A DNA stretch of 64,000 nt. Source: JAJZKE01 sp963762395. Its GTDB lineage: Bacteria > Patescibacteriota > Saccharimonadia > Saccharimonadales > UBA4665. The translations under genes and the position numbers were made by a program. Of this stretch, positions 50,314 to 58,749 are shown piece after piece. The stretch covers positions 310,001-374,000 of the forward strand of contig CAVXKL010000001.1 in NCBI GenBank assembly GCA_963762395.1. Direction: 5' to 3'. Below the pieces are notes generated by a model that worked only from the letters and a program-made list of their open reading frames with translations, had not been told where the DNA came from and did no database searches. How positions within the stretch are numbered: the first letter of the stretch is position 1; each line of letters opens with the position of its first letter.

Positions 50314-51924
50314 CTACTTATTGTTCAGTACGGCTTTAATAAAGCCGTCAAACATCGGATGGGCCCTTATTGGACGGCTTTTAAATTCAGGATGGAATTG
50401 GCTGGCTAAGAAAAACGGATGATCTATACCTTCAATAATTTCAACTAGCTGATTGTCGGGATTAATACCCGAGGCTTTAATGCCCCACTTGGCATATTGA
50501 TTCAGGTAGGTGCTGTTACATTCTCCACGGTGTCTGTGTCTTTCAACAATGTCTGAAGTACCATAAACCTTTGCTGCTAGTGAGCCGGTTTCTAAGTGAC
50601 AACTGAAGTCTCCTAGACGCATTGTTCCGCCCGTCATCTCCTTGCCTTTTTGATCAGCCATAGTGTTAATTACCAGATTAGGAGAGTCGGGGTTTAGTTC
50701 AAAAGTTGTGGCGTCTTTAATACCAGCATCACGAGCAGCCGCAATAACACCCATCTGTAGGCCTAGACATAATCCCAGGTAAGGTGTCTTACTTTTCAGG
50801 GCATACGATGCTGCTTTAATCTTGCCTTCAAGACCTCTTTGGCCAAAGCCGCCAGGCACTAGGATGCCGTCATAGTCTTTCAGTATCTTTTCTATATTAG
50901 CCTGGGGGTTATCGTAATCTTCTGCTTTTATCCAGGTTATTTGAATGTTGGTCTTATTCCACCAAGCAGCAGCCTTTAGGGCCTCAAAGACAGATAAATA
51001 TGTATCTGTGTTATCCATATACTTGGCAATGACTGCAACGTTAACATGGCGGTTAAAATCTGTTGTTGCTAATTTTGCTACCTCTCTCCATTGCTTAAGA
51101 TTTGCTTTTTTGGTCCCTAAACCTAAGTGATTGGTAATAACATCAACTATACCTGTGTTTTCTACTGTTAGCGGTATTTCATAAATTGATTTGGCATTTG
51201 GCAGTAAAACAATCGCATCTTCGCCAACACCACTAAATAAGCTAAGTTTTTTAATGACTGCGCTATTGGCCTTTTTTTCGCTTCTAGCAACTAGTACATC
51301 CGGCTTTATGCCAAGCCCTCTAAGCTCCCTGACTGAATTTTGGGCAGGTTTTGTTTTCGTTTCCTGCGAGGCAACTAAGAATGGCAGGTAGACAAGATGG
51401 ACATATAGACAGTTATTTAGTCCGACTCTTAGGCCTAGTTCCCTAATTGATTCAATGAAGCTTAATTGTTCGTAATCACCTACCGTACCGCCTATTTCAA
51501 TTATGTGAACATCAAAGTCACTTGCAGCTTCGGTAATATATTTCTGGATTGCAGCTGTCAGATGAGGAATGATTTGGACATCATCACCCTCATACTTGCC
51601 TGCTCTTTCATCCTGGATAACTTTAAGCAGTACCCGACCGGACATTAATGAGCTAGTTTGGGTTAGCTCTTCATCTAAGAATCTTTCGTAGTGTCCAAGA
51701 TCTAAATCTGTTTCAGCACCGTCATGAGTTACATAAACTTCACCATGTTCGCGAGGGTTTAGTGTCCCGGCATCAACGTTTAAGTAGGGGTCACATTTTT
51801 GGAGATTTACTTTAAAACCTCGGGCTTTTAAGAGGTTAGCGATCGAGGCTGCGGTGATTCCTTTGCCGAGTCCGGATATCACCCCGCCAGTCACAAAAAT
51901 AAACTTGGTTGGCTGTTTTGCCAC
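50314..51924 (-). CDS. pyrG: CTP synthase
   Basis: A 536-residue enzyme making CTP from UTP, ATP and glutamine. The N-terminal synthase domain has KFIFVTGGVISGLGKGITAAS and DPYLNVDAGTLNP; the C-terminal class I glutamine amidotransferase domain has GGFGQRGLEGKI, the catalytic Cys in LGLCLGLQ and the His/Glu pair in ASQFHPEFKSRP. The start is GTG 51924 with an AGAGGAG ribosome binding site. With pyrH it shows pyrimidine salvage rather than de novo synthesis. Confidence 0.97.
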   Translation of the reverse strand: MAKQPTKFIFVTGGVISGLGKGITAASIANLLKARGFKVNLQKCDPYLNVDAGTLNPREHGEVYVTHDGAETDLDLGHYERFLDEELTQTSSLMSGRVLLKVIQDERAGKYEGDDVQIIPHLTAAIQKYITEAASDFDVHIIEIGGTVGDYEQLSFIESIRELGLRVGLNNCLYVHLVYLPFLVASQETKTKPAQNSVRELRGLGIKPDVLVARSEKKANSAVIKKLSLFSGVGEDAIVLLPNAKSIYEIPLTVENTGIVDVITNHLGLGTKKANLKQWREVAKLATTDFNRHVNVAVIAKYMDNTDTYLSVFEALKAAAWWNKTNIQITWIKAEDYDNPQANIEKILKDYDGILVPGGFGQRGLEGKIKAASYALKSKTPYLGLCLGLQMGVIAAARDAGIKDATTFELNPDSPNLVINTMADQKGKEMTGGTMRLGDFSCHLETGSLAAKVYGTSDIVERHRHRGECNSTYLNQYAKWGIKASGINPDNQLVEIIEGIDHPFFLASQFHPEFKSRPIRAHPMFDGFIKAVLNNK

Positions 51925-51990
51925 CTTCTCCTCTTTGTCTTATTGATAACATGCTACAACTTATTTAGATCAACATCAAGATATTAATCT

Positions 51991-53214
51991 TTAGTGTGCT
52001 GCCAGATATGTCAAAGCAGCATTTAGCTGGGTATCGGTTGTGTTTGAACTACTTGAAGGCAGATTAATTACTTCGTCAGGCTTAATACCTTTTTTCTCGA
52101 TATTCTGGCCATCTGGTCGATACCAGCTAGCGATAGTTACCTTGAGTTCTGAGCCATCGGCGAAGTTAATCAATTGCTGGACCACTCCTTTACCAAAGCT
52201 CTGAGTGCCGATTACATACGCGTCACCATTATCATGAAGGGCGCCGGTTGTTATCTCGCTTGCCGAGGCGCTACCGCCATTTATTAATACAACCGTTGGA
52301 ATGCCATTTAAAATGTCGTCGCCATTTGAATAATAGGCCTGTATGATGGTGCTTCCTCTTCTTTCAGAAAATACGGTTTGGCCGTTAGGCAGCCATAGAC
52401 TAGAAACATTAACAGCCGCCGTGACTAAACCACCCGGGTTATTTCGAAGATCTAAAACTATGCCCTTAACGTGCTCATTGGCAAACTTTTGGGCATCCTG
52501 CTCAGCTAATGCTGAAGTGTCATTGGCAAAGGTTGTTATTTGCACGTAGCCAATGTTGCCGCTTAATATCTTTTCATTAACACTTGGAACAGTAATATTC
52601 TCCCTGGTTATGGTCACGCTTAACTGCTGGCTGCCTCTTATAATCCCTAGGGTTACCTTGGTCCCTGCCTTACCGCGAATTAAATTAACGGCTTGGTCAG
52701 TTATCATACCGCTTGTTGACTGACTATTGATTGAAACTATTAGATCATCCGGCTGAAGACCTGCTTTAGCGGCTGGTGTACCAGCTATGGGCGCTATTAT
52801 CTCAATAATTCCCTGGCTATTTTGACTAAGTTCGGCACCTATGCCACTGAAAGAGTTATTAAGCTCTTCACTAAAAGATGAAGCTTCAGCGGGGGTGAAA
52901 TACTCGGTATAGGGATCATTAGCGGAAGCCGCCAAGCCTTCCTTAATGCCGTTTAGTATCTGGGATTCAGTTAACTTGCCGTCGTAGTTTTCCCTAAGTG
53001 ATTGGTATACCTGATTAACGCTTGTGTAGTTTAATTGGCTTGGTAGGCCAGTCAGATTAGATCTGCCGAAAGAAATGTTGGCGTTACCAATATTTATACC
53101 GAGAACAATGAGACCAAAAGCAACAATTACTGCTGCCACGGATATCAACGGCCACTTTATAACTTTACGTTGAGCAAATCTACTCACACGCTTTTTGTTA
53201 TCCCCTCCCATCAT
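51991..53214 (-). CDS. S41 C-terminal processing peptidase
   Basis: A 407-residue CtpA/Prc-like protease with an N-terminal membrane anchor (~20-42), a PDZ domain (~115-200) and the S41 catalytic domain. The Ser is in GGSASASE (313-320, most likely Ser317) and the Lys is Lys342 in FGKGVVQQ. It cuts C-termini of exported proteins. It follows the CHAP hydrolase gene in the same direction, so it may process cell-wall hydrolases as CtpA does in other bacteria. Confidence 0.95.
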   Translation of the reverse strand: MMGGDNKKRVSRFAQRKVIKWPLISVAAVIVAFGLIVLGINIGNANISFGRSNLTGLPSQLNYTSVNQVYQSLRENYDGKLTESQILNGIKEGLAASANDPYTEYFTPAEASSFSEELNNSFSGIGAELSQNSQGIIEIIAPIAGTPAAKAGLQPDDLIVSINSQSTSGMITDQAVNLIRGKAGTKVTLGIIRGSQQLSVTITRENITVPSVNEKILSGNIGYVQITTFANDTSALAEQDAQKFANEHVKGIVLDLRNNPGGLVTAAVNVSSLWLPNGQTVFSERRGSTIIQAYYSNGDDILNGIPTVVLINGGSASASEITTGALHDNGDAYVIGTQSFGKGVVQQLINFADGSELKVTIASWYRPDGQNIEKKGIKPDEVINLPSSSSNTTDTQLNAALTYLAAH

Positions 53215-53233
53215 AGGTTTATATTGTACTAGA

Positions 53234-54502
53234 TTATTGAGGGTTTATGTACATCAAATAGTTAATTGGCCAGAAGTTATATAGGAAATGACCTTCTTCG
53301 TCTTCATTCATACTCATGACTAAAACATAACCGTCGGGAACTTGCGTACCGGCAACGTTAGATGTCATCGGGAAACTGCCATTATATGTCGTATCCGGCA
53401 AAGCCAGGACTATCATAACGTGGCCATAATACCCACCGTGAAGACTTGGTACTGGGGCGTTAAGTGAGCTTGACGGCTCAACACCTAAAGCACCCGGCTG
53501 AACTCCGCCACTCCAGGTATTAGCCGGATAGTTACTGGTTAAGTACCACCAACCAGCATTGCCGCTAACTGAAAAGCCTCTTTGGCCTTCTTCATTAATA
53601 AAATACCAGTTAGCAAACGAGGTGCACTCACGGTTAGGGAAGTCATATGAATCAGTGACGGCATCTTGGTAATTGTTACACCAAGGCATTGGATAGCCGC
53701 CGTTACCGTAGCCAATATCACAAAGACCACCAGAACCACCGCTAGGTTCAGCAGAAGTCACATGGACAGACTTGGCAATCGAAGCATTAGCAGCGGCCTG
53801 TTCAGCTTCTAAGGTAGCTATCTCAGAGTTATTACTCTTGATTTGCTGGTTATACGAATCCTGTTGCTGTTGGTTATATGAAAGTAATGAATTCTCTTGG
53901 TTCTGATCGCTAAGTAGAGTCTGGTTCTGGGTTTGTTCTGTTTGCAGCAAGGCAGCGACTTGGGTTTGTTGGTCTTTTAAGCTTTGCTGCAGAGCATTTA
54001 TTTGATCAACGGTACTTTGGATTTTCTGCTGGATGGCATTATACGCTACCTGCTGGTCAATAAAATCACTTAGATTATCACTAGTTGCCAGCATTTCTAC
54101 GGGTGTTAATTGGCCACTGACATACATGGTTTTGATGTCGTCAGCTAGAATGGCTTTTTGCTGGACTAATTCGGCTTGGTTGTTGGCAATTTGGGTGTTT
54201 AGACTGGCTTGTTTAGCTTGATTGGCCCAAATAGCTGACTGGATACCATAAATTTGGCTCTGAAGATCATTAATTTCCTGCTGATAATTCGATGCTATTC
54301 CCTCTAGACTATTAATCGATCCCTGGGTAGCGGCATTTTGCTGATTAAGGGCATTGATTTGCGCTTGGTAAGAATCTGCTCTAACTAAATGTGGAGTAAT
54401 AATAAACGCAGCACAAATAACCATGATACTAGAGATAACTAGTATTGGAGTTGATCTCAAACGATCAAGAAAATATTGAGTGTGAGGTGTTTTTATTGTC
54501 AT
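53234..54502 (-). CDS. PcsB-like coiled-coil CHAP peptidoglycan hydrolase
   Basis: A 422-residue secreted hydrolase: signal peptide (~1-43, cleavage near VRA-DS), a long Gln-rich coiled coil (~45-235) and a C-terminal CHAP amidase/endopeptidase domain with its Cys in RECTSFANW and His in YYGHVMIV. The architecture matches PcsB, whose coiled coil is activated by FtsEX, and the ftsX and ftsE genes follow upstream. A promoter with TTTACA (54559-54554) and TATATT (54536-54531) supports the start at 54502 instead of 54574, which would overlap the -10 box. Confidence 0.9.
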   Translation of the reverse strand: MTIKTPHTQYFLDRLRSTPILVISSIMVICAAFIITPHLVRADSYQAQINALNQQNAATQGSINSLEGIASNYQQEINDLQSQIYGIQSAIWANQAKQASLNTQIANNQAELVQQKAILADDIKTMYVSGQLTPVEMLATSDNLSDFIDQQVAYNAIQQKIQSTVDQINALQQSLKDQQTQVAALLQTEQTQNQTLLSDQNQENSLLSYNQQQQDSYNQQIKSNNSEIATLEAEQAAANASIAKSVHVTSAEPSGGSGGLCDIGYGNGGYPMPWCNNYQDAVTDSYDFPNRECTSFANWYFINEEGQRGFSVSGNAGWWYLTSNYPANTWSGGVQPGALGVEPSSSLNAPVPSLHGGYYGHVMIVLALPDTTYNGSFPMTSNVAGTQVPDGYVLVMSMNEDEEGHFLYNFWPINYLMYINPQ

Positions 54503-54530
54503 GCTTTTATTTTTTGATCTGACAATAATT

Positions 54531-54559
54531 AATATACCCCTTATCGAAGAGTATGTAAA
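54531..54559 (-). promoter_or_regulatory. Sigma-70 promoter of the CHAP hydrolase gene
   Basis: TTTACA (54559-54554), 17 bases, TATATT (54536-54531) on the minus strand. The predicted leader is about 20 bases. Confidence 0.5.
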
Positions 54560-54656
54560 CCTCTTAAATGACATGTCTTACCCCTCTATTTAAATTTGTT
54601 AGGAAAATAATAGTCACTCCTCACAAGTGTTAATACCCTCACCTCTGGAATAGAAT

Positions 54657-55607
54657 CTACTTTTTAAGCTTGAATTTTAGATACCGTCTGGTCGCTATGG
54701 TCGCTGATACGGCTCCAATTATTATGCCAATTAGGATCTGGAAAGTTAAAAATAGCCAGAAATGATTATCAAAATAGGTCGTGGCATAACCGATGTCCAA
54801 TAAACCTAAGGTGGTGGCCTGAAGTGTCGAGCTAGCGGTAATAAATAGGGAGTTAATTATGACTATTGAAATAACAGCAGACAGTAGACCATAAATCGCA
54901 CTCTCAACAATAAATGGCCCCCTAATATAGGTTGTGTTAGCTCCTAGGAGTCTCATGATGCCAATCTCGTCACGGCGGTTAAAAATAGCCATTTGAAGTG
55001 TATTAAAGATAATCAAGACGCAGATTACAGCAAAGATAATGACGGCAATAATACCTAGTTTCCGCAGTATGTTCGTGGCATGCGTTATGTTATTAATTGC
55101 CTGCTCCAAGCTTCCAGAGTATGAAGGCGGATTTGACTGCAGGGACATAATGCTTGGTTGAACTAAAAATGTTTTTATTTTGGCTATTTCGTTTAAATTC
55201 TTTGGTCTGATGTGGATTGTTGCCGGCAATGGATTAGATGTCTCACTAATAGCGAGGGCCAATTGCTGGTTTCCAGCATTTTGTGCCTCGTACTGTTTTA
55301 GGACTTGGGCTTTATTTAGATACTGTACTGATGCTACATTTGGCAGGGTTTTAATTTGCTTTATTAAAGTGTCGGTTTGAGCTACTGTATCGCCGTCTTT
55401 TAGGTAGACGGATATATCTATTTTGTTGGTTATCTGAGTTATGGTATTGGAGAATGTCGTATTAATAATTAAGGACAGCAGTAAGACTGTTAAGGTGACT
55501 ACCATTATAGCGACAGCAGCAATAGAAATACTTAAATTGCGGATAAAGTTAATCGCCCCTGTTACTAAGATTCTCCAAAATGTTGTTAATTGTCGTCTGA
55601 TATTCAT
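54657..55607 (-). CDS. ftsX: Divisome ABC permease FtsX
   Basis: A 316-residue FtsX with the usual four helices: one near ~20-45, a large extracellular domain (~48-175) and three further helices (~183-205, ~235-260, ~285-305). The FtsX signature EIGIMRLLGANTTYIRGPFIVES is clear. FtsX couples FtsE ATP hydrolysis to activation of an extracellular hydrolase, here probably the adjacent CHAP protein. It follows ftsE by 33 bp. Confidence 0.95.
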   Translation of the reverse strand: MNIRRQLTTFWRILVTGAINFIRNLSISIAAVAIMVVTLTVLLLSLIINTTFSNTITQITNKIDISVYLKDGDTVAQTDTLIKQIKTLPNVASVQYLNKAQVLKQYEAQNAGNQQLALAISETSNPLPATIHIRPKNLNEIAKIKTFLVQPSIMSLQSNPPSYSGSLEQAINNITHATNILRKLGIIAVIIFAVICVLIIFNTLQMAIFNRRDEIGIMRLLGANTTYIRGPFIVESAIYGLLSAVISIVIINSLFITASSTLQATTLGLLDIGYATTYFDNHFWLFLTFQILIGIIIGAVSATIATRRYLKFKLKK

Positions 55608-55640
55608 GTTGTTGAGTAAATTATTTATTCAAAATCCTCA

Positions 55641-56324
55641 TCATAGCTTATAGCTCGCATGTGCCTTATCGGAAACCAGTTTCCCATGATCAAGCGTTAC
55701 CACGCGCCTTTTTAGTTTATTAACAACAGCCACGTTATGGGTGGTTAAAAGAACAGTAGTACCAAAGCGGTTAATTTTCTCAAGGATCTTAATAATATCC
55801 CAGGCATGTTTAGGGTCTAGGTTACCAGTTGGCTCGTCGGCAATCAGTATTCTCGGCTGACGAACAATTGCCCTGGCTATGGCTACTCTTTGTTTTTCGC
55901 CGCCACTTAGCTCTATTGGCATATTTTTAGCTTTACTGTCCAGATTAACTATCTCCAGCACTCTAGGAACCATGTTTTTAATCTCATGACTAGATGCTCC
56001 CACTATCTCTAGAGCAAAGGCCACGTTTTCATAAACATTTTTATTGGGCAACAGCTTAAAATCTTGAAAAACCACACCAATCTTACGCCTAAGCAATGGG
56101 ATATCCCTGTCCTTAAGCTTGTCATAGTCCATGCCACCAACAATTATCTTGCCCGAGGATGGTATTTCTTCTCTTGTTAAAAGCCTAAGAAGAGTAGTCT
56201 TTCCGGCACCGCTTTGGCCGACGACGATAACAAATTCCTTAGGCTCAATATGCAAACTAACTCTGTTAAGAGCCGGTCCCATAGCTTTAGAATAGGTTTT
56301 TGTTACCCTGTCGAGAAGTATCAT
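55641..56324 (-). CDS. ftsE: Divisome ABC ATPase FtsE
   Basis: A 227-residue ATPase with Walker A GQSGAGKTT, signature LSGGEKQRVAIARA and Walker B ILIADEPTGNLD. It pairs with FtsX to drive cell-wall hydrolysis at division. Length is normal. It follows prfB by 46 bp and precedes ftsX. Confidence 0.97.
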   Translation of the reverse strand: MILLDRVTKTYSKAMGPALNRVSLHIEPKEFVIVVGQSGAGKTTLLRLLTREEIPSSGKIIVGGMDYDKLKDRDIPLLRRKIGVVFQDFKLLPNKNVYENVAFALEIVGASSHEIKNMVPRVLEIVNLDSKAKNMPIELSGGEKQRVAIARAIVRQPRILIADEPTGNLDPKHAWDIIKILEKINRFGTTVLLTTHNVAVVNKLKRRVVTLDHGKLVSDKAHASYKL

Positions 56325-56370
56325 CTAGATATATTATACCCGACTTTTAGGGTAGTTTATAACCCGATGA

Positions 56371-57456
56371 TTAGTTGCCTAAATCAGCGGCATAATTTAA
56401 GTAGGAATTAATAACCTCGTTAAGTTCGCCGTCTAAAATCTTATCTGGTTCGGTAGATTCAAAGCCCGTTCTTAAATCCTTAACCTGCTTATATGGATGA
56501 AGGACATATGATCTAATCTGGTTACCCCACTCGGCAGAAATATTAGGCCCCTTAAGTAAAGACAGTTTTTCGGCATTCTGTTCGAGCTGCATACTGGCAA
56601 GTCTTGAACGAAGGATAGTCATCGCCAGTTCCTTATTCTGGAGCTGCGAACGTTCATTTTGAATAGCTACGGATATATTGGTTGGCAGGTGCGTAATACG
56701 GACAGCTGAATCGGTTGTATTAACACTTTGGCCACCGTGACCGCCGCTTCTATATACATCTACTTTAAGATCCTTGGGATCTATTGAAACGTCATCCGGC
56801 TGGTCAATCTTAGGATAAACTTCAACTTTAGCAAAGCTCGTTTGCCTTAAGTTATCGGCATTAAACGGACTTAATCTAACTAATCTATGAACACCGCTTT
56901 CACCTCTTAATTTTCCATAGGCAAACGGTCCGGAAACATCTAGCGATACGCTCTTAATACCGGCTTCTTCACCATCTGTCTGGTCTAATAAAGAAACTTC
57001 ATAACCATTCTTTTCGGCCCAGCGGTTATACATCCTAAGAAGCATCTGAGCCCAGTCCATAGCATCTGTACCACCTGCCCCGGCGTAGATGCTTAGGATT
57101 GCATCATGATCATCATAAATACCGGACAGTTTTAATTCTTCTCTTAAATCAGTTAATTTCTTATCTAAATCATCCAACTGGCTAGAAATCTCTTTTCCCA
57201 TCTCTTTGTCTTCCAGTCTTGATAGTTCGTTAAGTTCATCGAGGGATTTTTTGAATTCTTGCCATGGTTCCAGCCGACTTTTCAATTTAGCAATCTGCCT
57301 CATGGTATTTTGGGCTTTTCGATTATCTGTCCAAAAGTCTGGTTCTTCAGACTTCTTAACTAAGCTATCAAACTCTTTCATAGCTTCTTCAAGTTTAAGT
57401 TTTTCAGATAACGCTTGGTATTCTTTTGCTAGCTCATCTAATTTGTTGGCTGTCAT
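56371..57456 (-). CDS. prfB: Peptide chain release factor 2
   Basis: A 361-residue RF2 that terminates at UGA and UAA. The stop-codon tripeptide is Ser196-Pro-Phe198 and the catalytic GGQ is 241-243. The usual in-frame UGA programmed frameshift near codon 25 is absent: the region reads KLKLEEAM without interruption. The protein proves UGA is a stop here, separating this genome from UGA-recoded CPR lineages. It starts directly next to the M16 peptidase stop (9 bp). Confidence 0.96.
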   Translation of the reverse strand: MTANKLDELAKEYQALSEKLKLEEAMKEFDSLVKKSEEPDFWTDNRKAQNTMRQIAKLKSRLEPWQEFKKSLDELNELSRLEDKEMGKEISSQLDDLDKKLTDLREELKLSGIYDDHDAILSIYAGAGGTDAMDWAQMLLRMYNRWAEKNGYEVSLLDQTDGEEAGIKSVSLDVSGPFAYGKLRGESGVHRLVRLSPFNADNLRQTSFAKVEVYPKIDQPDDVSIDPKDLKVDVYRSGGHGGQSVNTTDSAVRITHLPTNISVAIQNERSQLQNKELAMTILRSRLASMQLEQNAEKLSLLKGPNISAEWGNQIRSYVLHPYKQVKDLRTGFESTEPDKILDGELNEVINSYLNYAADLGN

Positions 57457-57465
57457 GGTCTTATC

Positions 57466-58749
57466 CTACCAGAGGACAGAGAGTTGTTTATATAGATCAT
57501 CTACTATAGCCCTGCCGCAGTTACTTAATACACCCAAGCTCCAGACTTTTTCATCAAACATCATGTTAGCTACCTTTACCATGTCTTCTTTGGTAACAGA
57601 CTTTATTCTTTCAGGAATGCGGTAATAGTCTTCTATGACGCCATCAAAAAAGTACCGGTTACTGTAACCATTGGCAGTCGCGCCAACAGTTTGAGCAGAT
57701 CTTTGGAAGCGGCCTAAAGAATACTGCTTGGTGGCATCAATGTCGTCTTGATTTAAATCAGCCCGGCAAACTTTAGAGAGCTCACTTATAAGGATATCGG
57801 CTAAAGCTTTGGAGTTCTTTTCCGATACCTGGGCTCCAAACCACCAGTTTGAGACATCTTTTGTTTGAGATAAACCAGAATTCATGTCATATACCAGCCC
57901 TCGTTCTCTAGCCGTACCTAAGACTTTGGAATAAAGTGTCTCTGTTAAATAGGTGTTTAGCAGATTAAGCGCATCAGCTTCTGAATCTTTAAGACGGCTG
58001 AGTTTAAAGGTATCGATGTAGAAATACAGGTTTTCGACGCTATGGTTATGAATATATAAGGGCTCCGTAAGTAGTTTGGGTTTTTCTGTAGGTAGAGGAA
58101 ATCGTTTTTCGCCCTTAGGCAGTTCTATACTTTCAAGACATGATACTAGGGCTTGTGTCTTTGCTGGCGTAAAGTTACCGGCCATAACAAAGCGCATATT
58201 TGTTGTAAGATGGGTTTTACGGTAGTGCTCCCTAACGTCTTCAATGGTTACGTTTTTCATGAGTTTGAGTCTTTCAGCGTCAGTCTTAGCAATAAAACCA
58301 ATTGCCCGTCTCATCTCAAGTGATAGTCTTCTAAAGTGATTGTTGGCCCGCGATGTCATTTCTTCCTGAACATTACCAAATTCAGCTTTAAATTCATCGT
58401 CTAAGAATAAGGGTTTAGTAATTGCTATTAGAATAAGGTTTAAGACTCTCAACCATTCAAACTCGGCACATTCAGCTTCATAGATAATGTCATAAACTCC
58501 GGTTGAGGCATTTGAATATGCCCCGTTCTTTTCTAGTTCAGCATGAAAGTCCCGGGCTTTTGGGATAAGTTCATCGGCTCCCAGCAGTACATGCTCCATA
58601 AGATGAGGCACTTCCCATTTATTATCCTTGACTAAATACTCACCGGCTCGAAAGTTAATGTCATAAGTCATAACCAGAGCGTCAGGAATATGAACAATTA
58701 AACCCTTAGCCCCATTTTTGAGCTTGACTTCTTTGACGTTGTGCTTCAT
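57466..58749 (-). CDS. M16 family (pitrilysin/insulinase-like) metallopeptidase
   Basis: A 427-residue peptidase with the inverted zinc motif His49-x-x-Glu52-His53 (PHLMEHVLLG) and the downstream Glu in the GNVQEEM region. M16 peptidases of this length act as the active half of mitochondrial-processing-peptidase-like dimers. No signal peptide is visible, so it is probably cytoplasmic. It starts next to the secA stop and shares its operon. Confidence 0.92.
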   Translation of the reverse strand: MKHNVKEVKLKNGAKGLIVHIPDALVMTYDINFRAGEYLVKDNKWEVPHLMEHVLLGADELIPKARDFHAELEKNGAYSNASTGVYDIIYEAECAEFEWLRVLNLILIAITKPLFLDDEFKAEFGNVQEEMTSRANNHFRRLSLEMRRAIGFIAKTDAERLKLMKNVTIEDVREHYRKTHLTTNMRFVMAGNFTPAKTQALVSCLESIELPKGEKRFPLPTEKPKLLTEPLYIHNHSVENLYFYIDTFKLSRLKDSEADALNLLNTYLTETLYSKVLGTARERGLVYDMNSGLSQTKDVSNWWFGAQVSEKNSKALADILISELSKVCRADLNQDDIDATKQYSLGRFQRSAQTVGATANGYSNRYFFDGVIEDYYRIPERIKSVTKEDMVKVANMMFDEKVWSLGVLSNCGRAIVDDLYKQLSVLW

